Shown here: positions 36,878 through 44,904 of the stretch, one piece after another
Layout of the letters: every line of letters begins with the position of its first letter
Numbering within the stretch: the stretch's first letter is position 1
Notes under the pieces: model-generated
The model's input: only the letters and a program-made list of their open reading frames with translations
Databases searched by the model: none
What the model was told of the DNA's origin: nothing
Virus record (IMG/VR): IMGVR_UViG_3300009158_000071
Coordinates: 1-45,930 of that record
Source: a virus
Length of the DNA stretch: 45,930 nt
Reading direction: 5' to 3' (one strand)
Position numbers and translations under genes: made by a program

Positions 36878-37348
36878 ATGACAGAATATGCAATTTATAT
36901 TAAAAAAGAAAATGGTATCCCGTTAAATGGGTTGTGCTTTATTGGAAGCGATGCACAGAGTGCATCGCTAGTAGTTCCACTTGACTGCGAGGTATTACGG
37001 TTTGATGAGTCTCATAAAGATTTTGATTTATTATACTCTATAATAGTAACAACTAATCCTATTTATAAACTGCCATGCAATGGCGGAATAGTGGTTAATT
37101 TTGAAACAGGTGACCTGACATTTGTTAAAGAAACTCCGCCGGATTTATTTGACGTTGTACGAGCATACCGAAATACCCTACTTGCCGACACTGATTATTT
37201 AGTGCAAGTTCCTGACTATCCAGGAACTTTACTTGATCAAATTCTTGAGTATCGATCTGCATTGCGAGATATACCAAATCTAATAATCAAAAACAACTGG
37301 CAAACTCCGGAAGACGTAGTTTGGCCTACTCGGCCAGACCACATTTAG
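36878..37348 (+). CDS. Putative tail-fibre assembly chaperone C
   Basis: The 156-residue protein has the clearest chaperone-like C-terminus of the three: VRAYRNTLLADTDYLVQVPD, then ILEYRSALRDIPN, then WQTPEDVVWPTRPDHI. This matches the Phage_tail_APC pattern 'R..RN.LLa.tDw...D....YR.aLRdip....p...vvWP..P'. An upstream VVNFETGDLTFV corresponds to the YFDFET element of copies A and B. AAGGA lies five bases before the ATG. Its 3' end overlaps by 23 bases the end of the convergent HAD-like gene. A hairpin inside that gene may end its transcript. Confidence 0.74.
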   Translation: MTEYAIYIKKENGIPLNGLCFIGSDAQSASLVVPLDCEVLRFDESHKDFDLLYSIIVTTNPIYKLPCNGGIVVNFETGDLTFVKETPPDLFDVVRAYRNTLLADTDYLVQVPDYPGTLLDQILEYRSALRDIPNLIIKNNWQTPEDVVWPTRPDHI

Positions 37349-37865
37349 ATACATACGCCGACAACGATTCGAAGTGGTCCCATTTTGACGGACCACTTCC
37401 GATTTTGATAGGACATGCCGATACCTTTTCTGCTGCATGTAAATCATTGTCCGACGTGCTTATTACTGGAACACTATTCCAATTAGTGTAGTGATGCTCA
37501 GTTACTCGATGAAACATTCCGGGATTAGGAGTTACGAACGGGTCCGACGATGATATAGCCGGGCACCAGTATATTCCTAATATAGTAACCCCACGATTTT
37601 TTAAATGTGATTCAATTGATACGATCATTGACTGAAACGACTCTGTTGAAAGTTGTTTTGACTTGAATTGGTTTACAAATAACACAATTTCAAAATTATT
37701 TTTTGAAAGTAATTTTAACCCATCGATCGCAGATTCTAAAAAATTTAAATTTCCTACGTATACGTTACTTGATTTTTTGTCAATCAATGTGTTAAATGGA
37801 AAAATTCCAATTATTTTTTTTTGATTGAGATTTATTTGATCTAATAAATTTTTATATCTATTCAT
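37326..37865 (-). CDS. HAD-family (GmhB/HisB-N-like) protein lacking catalytic residues
   Basis: The 179-residue protein follows the layout of D-glycero-heptose-1,7-bisphosphate phosphatase (GmhB) and histidinol-phosphatase: FLESAIDGLKLLSKNNFEIV, a VNQ motif (64-66), NRGVTILGIYWCP, TPNPGMF (112-118) and a late 'STSDNDLHAAEKV' segment. However, motif I DxDGT is replaced by FPFNT (22-26), so both catalytic Asp are Phe. The motif II Thr is Val64, the motif III Lys is Thr112, and the first motif IV Asp is Thr137. The zinc-loop CxH...CxC is reduced to one Cys101. The frame is intact with AAAGGA before the ATG, so it is probably a maintained non-catalytic protein rather than debris. It overlaps the end of chaperone C by 23 bases. 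A different function cannot be excluded. Confidence 0.68.
   Translation of the reverse strand: MNRYKNLLDQINLNQKKIIGIFPFNTLIDKKSSNVYVGNLNFLESAIDGLKLLSKNNFEIVLFVNQFKSKQLSTESFQSMIVSIESHLKNRGVTILGIYWCPAISSSDPFVTPNPGMFHRVTEHHYTNWNSVPVISTSDNDLHAAEKVSACPIKIGSGPSKWDHFESLSAYVSKCGLAE
37371..37407 (+). terminator. Possible terminator hairpin for the adhesin operon, inside the convergent HAD-like gene
   Basis: A perfect 10-bp inverted repeat GAAGTGGTCC / GGACCACTTC (37371-37380, 37390-37399) with a 9-base loop is followed on the plus strand by CGATTTTG. It lies 23 bases after the stop of chaperone C but within the coding sequence of the minus-strand gene. The T-run is short and offset, so efficiency is uncertain. 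Confidence 0.5.
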
Positions 37866-37926
37866 ACTTTATCCTTTTTTATAATTATCAGCAAATCATA
37901 ACTAGCAGGGCAATCTTGATTAAATG

Positions 37927-37934
37927 CGTAAATA
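37927..37934 (+). promoter_or_regulatory. Late promoter CGTAAATA
   Basis: The TAAATA core is at the usual place, 24 bases before the ATG at 37959, in the 93-base gap between divergent genes, with AAGAGGA as ribosome site. It implies late expression of the glycan operon. It is weaker than TATAAATA in the first two bases. Confidence 0.55.
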
Positions 37935-37958
37935 CCTGATAAACATATAAGAGGATTT

Positions 37959-38888
37959 ATGCATAAAACAGTCTTTATTAACGGAGGCGCAGGCCGCATG
38001 TTGTGCGCATTACCTGCTCTAGAGCGATTCATTACAGAAAACCCTGATAGTTACATTGTCACCGAAGGTGGCTTAGATTTTGTATGGGGGAATAAACTAC
38101 TACAAGATAGAACTTTTGATGTTAATTCAAAGGGATTATTTGAAACCATTATTAAACATGGAGATACTATTTCTCCTGAACCTTATCGCGATTATGATTA
38201 CTATAATCAACGGATCAGCATTGCCCAAGGTTTTGATAAATTGATTAACGGTAATGTTAGATTAGATCATGATTATCGTCCAAATATTGTGCTAAACAAA
38301 GAAGAAGAACTTCACGGTGTAACTGTTGTTAAACATGCAAAAGCCGAACACAAACACACTAAAACTATTATAATTCAGCCAGTCGGCCGTAGTTCGGTTA
38401 ACGATGCCGATCTCGGAGTAGTTGCTGATTACAGTACACGAAGTTTAGAAGTAAAAACATTTTTAGCAATTGCAAAAGCATTAAAGGAACATTACAATGT
38501 TATTAGCATGACAGAGTTTCCTATTCCGGGCGATGACATTACTATTAATCCTAAAGATTTGACATTACGTAAGTGGGGTGCTATAATTGACACTGCTGAT
38601 TACTTTATAGGATGTGATAGTGTTGGTCAACATTTAGCGTATGCGTTTAATAAACCAGGCACGGTTATTTTAGGAAGTACGTTTGCACAAAATGTAAGTT
38701 ATCCATCTTATTTTAATATTATAGAAAAAGAAGGATTTGAGAAACGTTATAGTCCTATTAGAATCACAGAAGCCGGCTGCTACGAAGCTGATCGGATCAA
38801 TGATCTAGCTTTAGAGTTTAATGATACCGAAACACAACAACTTATAGACAATATTTTGTCTGATATTAGAAAAAAAATTGGAGAATAA
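37959..38888 (+). CDS. Glycosyltransferase family 9-like protein (heptosyltransferase-like)
   Basis: The 309-residue protein looks like a GT-B enzyme of the GT9 class. It starts VFINGGAGRMLCALPALERF, a glycine-rich loop with the conserved 'G..GD.l...p' spacing. The C-terminal domain has IIQPVGRSS (nucleotide-sugar side), then IIDTADYFIGCDSVGQHLAY around Asp220 and KPGTVILGST; 'D.fiG.DSg..HlA.a...p.v.lfG' is the GT9 signature. GT9 enzymes move heptose or related sugars onto lipopolysaccharide; the acceptor here is unknown. It is first in a three-gene late operon with a carbamoyltransferase and a 2OG oxygenase, whose start follows two bases after this stop. It could be a distant relative with another donor sugar. 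Confidence 0.68.
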   Translation: MHKTVFINGGAGRMLCALPALERFITENPDSYIVTEGGLDFVWGNKLLQDRTFDVNSKGLFETIIKHGDTISPEPYRDYDYYNQRISIAQGFDKLINGNVRLDHDYRPNIVLNKEEELHGVTVVKHAKAEHKHTKTIIIQPVGRSSVNDADLGVVADYSTRSLEVKTFLAIAKALKEHYNVISMTEFPIPGDDITINPKDLTLRKWGAIIDTADYFIGCDSVGQHLAYAFNKPGTVILGSTFAQNVSYPSYFNIIEKEGFEKRYSPIRITEAGCYEADRINDLALEFNDTETQQLIDNILSDIRKKIGE

Positions 38889-38889
38889 A

Positions 38890-40659
38890 ATGACACAATG
38901 GATCGCAGGAATTACCCGTGGGCATAATGGCGCAACGTGTTTATTAAAAGATGGTGAATTAGTTTTCTACATCGAAGAAGAAAGATTAAGTAGAAAAAAA
39001 TACGACGGTGGTCCGTTAGCTGGTATGCTTAAAATAAAAGAATACACTGATAAAATCGACTACTTAGTAGTTGCACATACTCAGCCGTTGTCACAAGCAG
39101 GTAAGATTGACTTTACTGGCGACGATATGTACACTGGGTTTGCGAGAAAAATTGGACTTATTGATAACAAATTTCACGGTGAAACTCACCCACAAGTCAT
39201 TGATCTCGGAATGATTCATCATGAGTTACATGCTGCGTGTGCATTTTACAATAGCGGCTTCGATGAAGCCGCTGTCTTAATTGTTGACGGTGCTGGTACA
39301 TTTATACCGCTAGGTGAAAACGGGACTATTGGGTGGGAATTAGAATCAATATTTAGTGCATCTTATCCTGCAAATTTTCCTACAAAATTTAAACATATCG
39401 GAGTTCGGGGCCCCGAACTTACCTTTGCAAAATACCAAGTCCCGCACGACAACAGAGGAAAACCAGAAGATTTGCACGATGTTATATTTTCAGATCACCC
39501 TGGAATAACTAAATGTTACGAAGCAATGACACATTATTGTGGATTTAATTTCATCGAAGCAGGCAAAGCTATGGGGTTAGCCCCATATGGTAAGCCAAAT
39601 TTAGAAATCCCTAAGATCTTTTTAGGAAAATCAGGTAAGTTCCTTAGTGATCGTAACGTAGTAGTTCCGAATTATCCAAATGGGGCATTCTTTGATCTCG
39701 TCGGAAATGAGGTCCTTAATACGGATAGTTTTGAAATTAAAAAAGACCTTGCGTATGCAGTTCAAACTGAAACTGAACAGCAAATGGTTAGATTAATTTT
39801 AGATGCAATCGAACGAACTGGGTTAACTAATATTTGTATCGCAGGCGGGTATGGATTAAACTGTGTTGCAAATTACGAATATCTTAAATATTTACCCGAC
39901 GGTGTTAACCTTTATATTGAACCAATTAGCCACGACGGCGGAACTTGCATAGGTGCTGCTAAAATTATTCATCATCAAGAGAATGATGATTATACTATAA
40001 GAAAACAAGAACATATTTACTACGGTATTAACTATTTTGAGCAAAACGGTTCGTACGATATTAAATTAGAAACCGATGAAACAATAACAGATGCATCTGC
40101 AGATGATATTGTTTCGTTATTAACTAGTGGAAACATCGTGTGCATGTATCAAGGCGGGTCCGAGGCAGGCCCTCGGGCATTAGGGAATCGATCTATCTTG
40201 TTTGATCCTAGGGTAAAAGACGGTAAAGATATTGTCAATAGTGTTAAACATCGTGAATGGTTTAGACCGTTTGCTGGTACTATTTTAGAAGAACACGTAC
40301 ACGATTGGTTTGACTTACGAGGTATGAGCACCTCCCAATACATGATGTATGCAGTTAATTGTAAAGATGGTGTTGCTGAAAAAATCCCAAGTATTATTCA
40401 TGTTGACAACACTTGTCGTATTCAAACAGTTTCAGTTGAACAAAACGCACATTACTATAATTTAATTAGCAAGTTCTATGCAGCAACTAATATTCCAATT
40501 TTATTCAACACTAGTTTTAACTTAGGGGGCGAACCTTTAGTTGAAACAATTGATGATGCATTATATACGTTAAGGAACAGCGGGTTAGATTATTTGTTTT
40601 TGCCAGAACTTAATAAGTTAATTCATGTTCCGCATAATTTACAAGAGGAGGACGACTAA
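38890..40659 (+). CDS. NodU/TobZ-type carbamoyltransferase
   Basis: The 589-residue product has both domains of the O-carbamoyltransferase family (NodU, CmcH, TobZ), which transfer a carbamoyl group from carbamoyl phosphate via carbamoyl-AMP to a hydroxyl of a sugar or antibiotic. The N-terminal Kae1-like domain starts GITRGHNGATCLLKDGELVF and EEERLSRKK, with the metal-binding segment IHHELHAACAFYNSGFDEAA (His110, His111, His114) and DGAGT. Later IAGGYGLNCVANYEY occurs. The C-terminal YrdC-like domain has GGSEAGPRALGNRSIL (from 422), RPFAGTILEEH and FNTSFNLGGEPLVET (from 539). Length is normal for the family. The start is the ATG at 38890 with GGAGA upstream; an in-frame TTG at 38878 would overlap the previous gene. 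It appears catalytically complete. Confidence 0.93.
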   Translation: MTQWIAGITRGHNGATCLLKDGELVFYIEEERLSRKKYDGGPLAGMLKIKEYTDKIDYLVVAHTQPLSQAGKIDFTGDDMYTGFARKIGLIDNKFHGETHPQVIDLGMIHHELHAACAFYNSGFDEAAVLIVDGAGTFIPLGENGTIGWELESIFSASYPANFPTKFKHIGVRGPELTFAKYQVPHDNRGKPEDLHDVIFSDHPGITKCYEAMTHYCGFNFIEAGKAMGLAPYGKPNLEIPKIFLGKSGKFLSDRNVVVPNYPNGAFFDLVGNEVLNTDSFEIKKDLAYAVQTETEQQMVRLILDAIERTGLTNICIAGGYGLNCVANYEYLKYLPDGVNLYIEPISHDGGTCIGAAKIIHHQENDDYTIRKQEHIYYGINYFEQNGSYDIKLETDETITDASADDIVSLLTSGNIVCMYQGGSEAGPRALGNRSILFDPRVKDGKDIVNSVKHREWFRPFAGTILEEHVHDWFDLRGMSTSQYMMYAVNCKDGVAEKIPSIIHVDNTCRIQTVSVEQNAHYYNLISKFYAATNIPILFNTSFNLGGEPLVETIDDALYTLRNSGLDYLFLPELNKLIHVPHNLQEEDD

Positions 40660-41393
40660 TGTCAACGACTAAATGGTGGGATGGTCCCCCACCTGCAAAT
40701 AAATTTGCTCAAAAATTTAAAACACCAATTTACGTTGCAAAAGTAGGAACAATTGATTTTGTTAATGAAATAACTGATTATATTTTAAAATTAGAAAAGG
40801 ATATAATCGAAACTGAAGAATTAGTTAGCAAGGTTCCTAAGTCAACTGTTGACCCTTACCGACATACCCAACAATGGAAACAACATAACTTGTTTAACGA
40901 CGTGCCTGGCCTTGATGGTGATCACCTTCAACGATTTCCTAAGCATAGTTCGACTGGAATCATGTTTGATATTATCAGGGCATCATATCTTGAACATCTT
41001 GCTACATTAAGGTATCCAAGACCAAAAGTATATATACACGGATGGGCAAACGTATTACGAAATGGCGAATATATCAGTGAGCACTTACATTCTTCTAATT
41101 GTGAATCCTATTTATCGGGGTGTTATTATTTAACTACTAATTCTACAAATCTATATCTGCGAAGACCTGCTTCGTCCGGTGATGATGATGCAGATCAAGT
41201 TGCAATTAGCACAGAAGCCCGTAAGATGGTATTCTTTCCGAGCTGGGTACCGCACTGGAGTGATAAATGTACTGATGATAAATTACGTATTTCGGTTGCA
41301 TTTGACATCGTCTCTGAAGTTTCGATGAAAGGAAATCCGTGGCGCCCACACGTTTTACTAGATGACCCTGAGACTATGCCCGGGTTAGTATAA
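40659..41393 (+). CDS. 2-oxoglutarate/Fe(II)-dependent oxygenase
   Basis: The 244-residue protein belongs to the putative 2OG-Fe(II) oxygenase family common in marine phages. The double-stranded beta-helix core includes WANVLRNGEYISEHLHSSNC (His142-x-His144 as likely iron-binding region), ESYLSGCYYLTTNSTNLYLR, MVFFPSWVPHWSDKC with the distal His199, and LRISVAFDI with Arg210 placed to bind 2-oxoglutarate. These enzymes hydroxylate proteins, sugars or small molecules; the substrate here is unknown. The ATG overlaps the carbamoyltransferase stop (TAATG) and a strong AGAGGAGG site precedes it, so the two are translationally coupled. This suggests they act on the same product, for example hydroxylation followed by O-carbamoylation. 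Confidence 0.85.
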   Translation: MSTTKWWDGPPPANKFAQKFKTPIYVAKVGTIDFVNEITDYILKLEKDIIETEELVSKVPKSTVDPYRHTQQWKQHNLFNDVPGLDGDHLQRFPKHSSTGIMFDIIRASYLEHLATLRYPRPKVYIHGWANVLRNGEYISEHLHSSNCESYLSGCYYLTTNSTNLYLRRPASSGDDDADQVAISTEARKMVFFPSWVPHWSDKCTDDKLRISVAFDIVSEVSMKGNPWRPHVLLDDPETMPGLV

Positions 41394-41414
41394 TGTTACT
41401 AGCAGCGTTGATTA

Positions 41415-41864
41415 TTATAAAATATCAATAATTTCGATAACAGTTTGGATCTTAGTTTGTATAATTTTATTACGCAAGCTAAGATCTAAACCTCGATGTA
41501 CAGGTTTAGGTAAACTTTTTAAAGTAAACCATCCCCACGCAACGTGTTCATCACTTAACTTTGGTATAAATTCATCTTGAATTAAACAAAAATATGTATG
41601 AAAATTAAAGACACTATCATTAGAAACAAACTTTTCTAGGGGTAGTGTTTTTTTAATGATTGGTAAAAATCCAATTTCTTCCTCTATCTCACGAGTAAGA
41701 CCTTGCCATGGATTTTCATTTATTAAATTTGTTCCACCTACTAATCCCCAAGTACCTTGATGTTTACCTGAGGATTTTTGTATTAGCAAAACTCGATGTG
41801 TGTTCTGTGCGTAGATTAATGCTCCGCTACAGATAATTTTATCTTTTATAGTTCTATTTTCCAT
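41415..41864 (-). CDS. Nudix hydrolase
   Basis: The 149-residue protein has a complete Nudix box from Gly44 to Phe66 fitting GX5EX7REUXEEXGU: Glu50 is followed by REIEEEIGF (58-66), which holds the metal-binding glutamates. Upstream, GALIYAQNTHRVLLIQKSSG and GTWGLVGG are typical substrate-side strands. The family hydrolyses nucleoside diphosphates linked to another moiety; a GDP-mannose-type (WGLVGG..) or general house-cleaning substrate is possible. The start overlaps the end of the gp15-like gene by 19 bases, so it is the last gene of the minus-strand neck operon. It converges with the 2OG oxygenase gene 21 bases away; no terminator was seen between them. Confidence 0.88.
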   Translation of the reverse strand: MENRTIKDKIICSGALIYAQNTHRVLLIQKSSGKHQGTWGLVGGTNLINENPWQGLTREIEEEIGFLPIIKKTLPLEKFVSNDSVFNFHTYFCLIQDEFIPKLSDEHVAWGWFTLKSLPKPVHRGLDLSLRNKIIQTKIQTVIEIIDIL

Positions 41865-43321
41865 AGGCCGGCTTTGTATACACCTTCGAATGATTTAACC
41901 CATGAAACACCGTTCCATAAGTATTGGACTCCTGTATATATATTTGTTTGCCAAACCATGGTATCACGTTCTTGGTTACTATCAAATATAACGTTCCATC
42001 TAGAGCCTGTCCATTCAATAATATCGTTAGCACGCGCAATCAGGTCAACACTACTTGTTGATTTCCATGCATCTGCACCATCTTCGTTTTGAATTGCACC
42101 TATGTCTTCGATAACGATTAATCTAAGTTTAACAGGAATATTTTCAATACCGTTGTATTCTACTAGTGGATTAAATGTTTGTGGATTAACAATTGCATCA
42201 ACTTTACTTCTTGCAGATGATTGATCAAACCCTTCGTCAGTGTTAAATAACCCGTTACTATCGATTAATGAATCAAACTGCAATGTCAATGGATCCCATA
42301 CTACATTTAAAATTACAGGATTCTCAGAGTCTATATCAATTGTACCAACGATTTCACTACCATCGTCCTGACTTAAAAATAATCTACTTACGCCAGCAAT
42401 AAATTCAGCACCGTATGCAGCAAAAATGTCAGTCCAGTTTATAGGATGACCTTGTTTTATCGGTATTTCAATTACCGGTTCTGCTGGCACAACATTTTCC
42501 GAAGGTCCTAGTAAAATAACTTGGCTGTCGTAAACTTGAATATTAAATCTTGTAATAGTTGTTCTAATTTTTGTTAGTAATTCTGCAAGCGACGGTGTAG
42601 GTTCAGCAGTGTCGACACCCAGTCCTTCAACATAACCTGTTTTATTGTAATCGTTTTGTCCCCAAATGCCTGTGATAATATTTGTAATTACGCCAAGTTG
42701 TTTAACTTTAACGGGTGGACTTATCCATATAGGAGTGTCTAAGGTTATAGTTGCAATATCGATAGGGCTATCAGTGCCTACTGGCACTTGTCTACTTGAC
42801 CAGTTTACGTCGTTTAAGTATAATACGCTTAAACTTGTCCAATCGAGATAGTTCTCATTAGTTTGCAACTCTAAACTTGGATTAAAAAACATTAAAATTT
42901 GTTCTAATAACTGTAATTTTTGATCAGTATTTGCTGACCAAATATCAACTTTTAATGCAAGTTTAAACGGAGTTGGCATTAATCGTTCAACAGTGTAATT
43001 ACGACCGTTAGTATTATTATACTCACCGGTTATAGGATCAATACCTCTTTCTCGCAAATGCATTTTTCCAACAAAGGTTGCATCAGCCAATCTATCTTTA
43101 TCAAGTGATAAGCTACTAATGTATACACTTATTCTTGGCACACTGTTAATTTTATTTTCAGAATTTTGTCGCATAATAGTTGCAGCTTGTCTATCCGCAT
43201 CACCGTATAAAACAGGAACCCTGACTAGAGTACCATCGCCATATCTTACAGTGAAGTTACTTAAAATACGAATTGTTTGGGTAAGATATCGTCTTATTTG
43301 TCCATCATAAAAGTGCATCAT
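41846..43321 (-). CDS. gp15: Tail sheath stabiliser / tail terminator, gp15-like, with long C-terminal extension
   Basis: The N-terminal ~240 residues match T4 gp15, the hexameric cap that closes the tail: HFYDGQIRRYLTQTIRILSN (T4: FYNSSFRRYATLMGDLFSN), TLVRVPVLYG, SVPRISVYISSL, TPFKLALKVDIWSANTDQKL, EQILMFFNPSLEL and TPIWISPPVKV. T4 gp15 is about 272 residues, this one 491. The extra C-terminal part includes SARSKVDAIVNPQTFNPLVE, VKLRLIVIEDIG and a tryptophan-rich end (IIEWTGSRWNV, WQTNIYTGVQYLWNGVSWVK, AGLWKIEL). Two adjacent ATG codons open the frame, two bases after the gp14 stop. It acts at the head-tail junction together with gp13 and gp14. Confidence 0.85.
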   Translation of the reverse strand: MMHFYDGQIRRYLTQTIRILSNFTVRYGDGTLVRVPVLYGDADRQAATIMRQNSENKINSVPRISVYISSLSLDKDRLADATFVGKMHLRERGIDPITGEYNNTNGRNYTVERLMPTPFKLALKVDIWSANTDQKLQLLEQILMFFNPSLELQTNENYLDWTSLSVLYLNDVNWSSRQVPVGTDSPIDIATITLDTPIWISPPVKVKQLGVITNIITGIWGQNDYNKTGYVEGLGVDTAEPTPSLAELLTKIRTTITRFNIQVYDSQVILLGPSENVVPAEPVIEIPIKQGHPINWTDIFAAYGAEFIAGVSRLFLSQDDGSEIVGTIDIDSENPVILNVVWDPLTLQFDSLIDSNGLFNTDEGFDQSSARSKVDAIVNPQTFNPLVEYNGIENIPVKLRLIVIEDIGAIQNEDGADAWKSTSSVDLIARANDIIEWTGSRWNVIFDSNQERDTMVWQTNIYTGVQYLWNGVSWVKSFEGVYKAGLWKIEL

Positions 43322-43323
43322 AA

Positions 43324-44880
43324 TTATAGGTCCGCCCTTGGTTTAAGTGCTTTTGAAAGACTTTGTCTTTGCAATTCACGCGAGTCGCATAATTCAATTT
43401 TCCATGTACCGTAATAGGGAATGTCATGTCCTTCGGGTAGGGTTATTCTTACTTTTTCGACTGCATCAACAGTGTATGCTGTAATAATTCCCGGATAATC
43501 TGCAACAGTAAACGGTAATTGATACGGAATAACTTCTGCAGAATGCAAGGTTAATATTAGATAATTTACATTTACAAAATTAATCTGTGTATCGATAGCA
43601 AAATCACCAACCTCTAAAGTTGCATATTCTGTTGCGATTGCATGTTGATAGGTATAATCAATGTTATTAACAAAACTTGTTTTTAATGTTTGTCTCGTAT
43701 CTGTTTGAGTCATTGGCATTCGAACTGCATCTTCGGTGCGTAACCATTTTGTGCCGTCGAATCTAAATAATCTATTTGGTAAGAAATCGTTGCGTAAATA
43801 GAAATCGTCTTTTGCGGGATTAGTTGGAAATTGTATTCCGTGTCCAAACACGTATCCATTAACTGGATAACCGTCTCCGACTAAGTAACCAGTATAACCA
43901 GTGCGCAATGGTACTGCATTATTACTACTTGCAAGAATATTATCACCTTCAAAACTAGCATCGATTTCATAAGTGTCAGCTCGGTTTAATATAACACTGC
44001 CGTCATTGGGATCAGCAGATAATGTATAAAATTGTCGAGTTTCGTAGCCACTCAACGGCGCGTCATTTTCAGACTGTGCAATAACAGCATCGTTAATTTG
44101 ATATTCTATTGCTCGAGTGCTTAGAATATTTTCAAGCGTATTTCCGATAAATGGTGCAAAGTATTGTGAATTGGGCGGCTCATTATTTGTAGTGCTTGCA
44201 GTAACGTTGAATAATAATCCATTACGTCTAACAATTTCACCGGGTTGGTAAGTTGTTGCAGCATCGTAATCGCCAACAAATACATCGGCATCTTCGCCTA
44301 CTGGTTTAGTAAGCACGTCGGCAAATTGTTGACTATCTGTGATTTTTTTAATTTTTAATCTATATAGATGTGGAAACCATGTTGCGCTAAAACCTTCGCT
44401 AGCACGACCTACATCTTCTATAACATAATATCGCGGCAGACTTACATCAAAATCATTAAGAGCAAAATCATCTCGTAGGTGTGGCATTTCCATTACATCA
44501 CCACATAATGGTTTGCGTCCAAGGAACTTAATAAAATCGTTGATATGTACTGTCATAAAAATCGTGTCGTTGTCAATGAATAAACCAAATTGACTTAAAT
44601 TGAAATCGATGTTTTGCACATTGTAGATTCCTCGGATCCTGTAAATCTCCGGATCGTACTTTCTATCACGATTTTCTAAAAACAGCAAATCTTGTATATT
44701 AGTTTCTTTTACTGCATCATAAACTGGTTGATCAGCAGTGCCCTCGTCCTGTATTTTAGGACCAAGGTATTTGTGAACATATACATCAGTGCCGCCGACT
44801 TGAAACATCTGCGAGATATGGTGATCAATAAATCTATAATTATTACCTTTCTCAGGTTTATATAAGCTTAATTTGGGCAA
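43324..44880 (-). CDS. gp14: Neck protein, gp14-like, with long C-terminal extension
   Basis: The 518-residue product has a gp14-like N-terminal ~190 residues: GGTDVYVHKYLGP (T4 gp14 has GVECYYVPRE there), FNLSQFGLFIDNDTIFMTVH, IKFLGRKPLCGDVMEMP and YVIEDVGRASEG. T4 gp14, which joins head and tail with gp13, is about 256 residues. The extension contains a chitin-binding-like unit (DYDAATTYQPGEIVRRNGLL), then a PTNPAKDDFYLRNDFLPNRL plus FRFDGTKWLR block, and ends with YYGTWKIELCD, echoing the AGLWKIEL end of gp15. The frame has no ATG in place; it starts at TTG (44878-44880) with GGAG seven bases upstream. It is first gene of the operon gp14-gp15-Nudix. Confidence 0.83.
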   Translation of the reverse strand: MPKLSLYKPEKGNNYRFIDHHISQMFQVGGTDVYVHKYLGPKIQDEGTADQPVYDAVKETNIQDLLFLENRDRKYDPEIYRIRGIYNVQNIDFNLSQFGLFIDNDTIFMTVHINDFIKFLGRKPLCGDVMEMPHLRDDFALNDFDVSLPRYYVIEDVGRASEGFSATWFPHLYRLKIKKITDSQQFADVLTKPVGEDADVFVGDYDAATTYQPGEIVRRNGLLFNVTASTTNNEPPNSQYFAPFIGNTLENILSTRAIEYQINDAVIAQSENDAPLSGYETRQFYTLSADPNDGSVILNRADTYEIDASFEGDNILASSNNAVPLRTGYTGYLVGDGYPVNGYVFGHGIQFPTNPAKDDFYLRNDFLPNRLFRFDGTKWLRTEDAVRMPMTQTDTRQTLKTSFVNNIDYTYQHAIATEYATLEVGDFAIDTQINFVNVNYLILTLHSAEVIPYQLPFTVADYPGIITAYTVDAVEKVRITLPEGHDIPYYGTWKIELCDSRELQRQSLSKALKPRADL

Positions 44881-44904
44881 AGTACTTCTCCGTGAGTGTT
44901 ATCA

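Larger units (their letters stand above)
33759..37348 (+). repeat. Three tandem copies of an adhesin-plus-chaperone gene pair
   Basis: Copies: 33759-35023, 35023-36146 and 36162-37348. Each is a Gly/Cys-rich protein of 227-247 residues followed by a 146-169-residue chaperone-like protein. Similarity is at protein level, and the loops and chaperones are well diverged. All six genes are tightly packed (overlaps or gaps of up to 15 bases) behind one TATAAATA promoter. Confidence 0.85.

Noticed and set aside
33759-37348. Diversity-generating retroelement acting on the adhesin loops
   Set aside because: No reverse transcriptase and no template/variable repeat pair with adenine-biased differences was seen in the window; the variation looks like ordinary divergence of paralogues.
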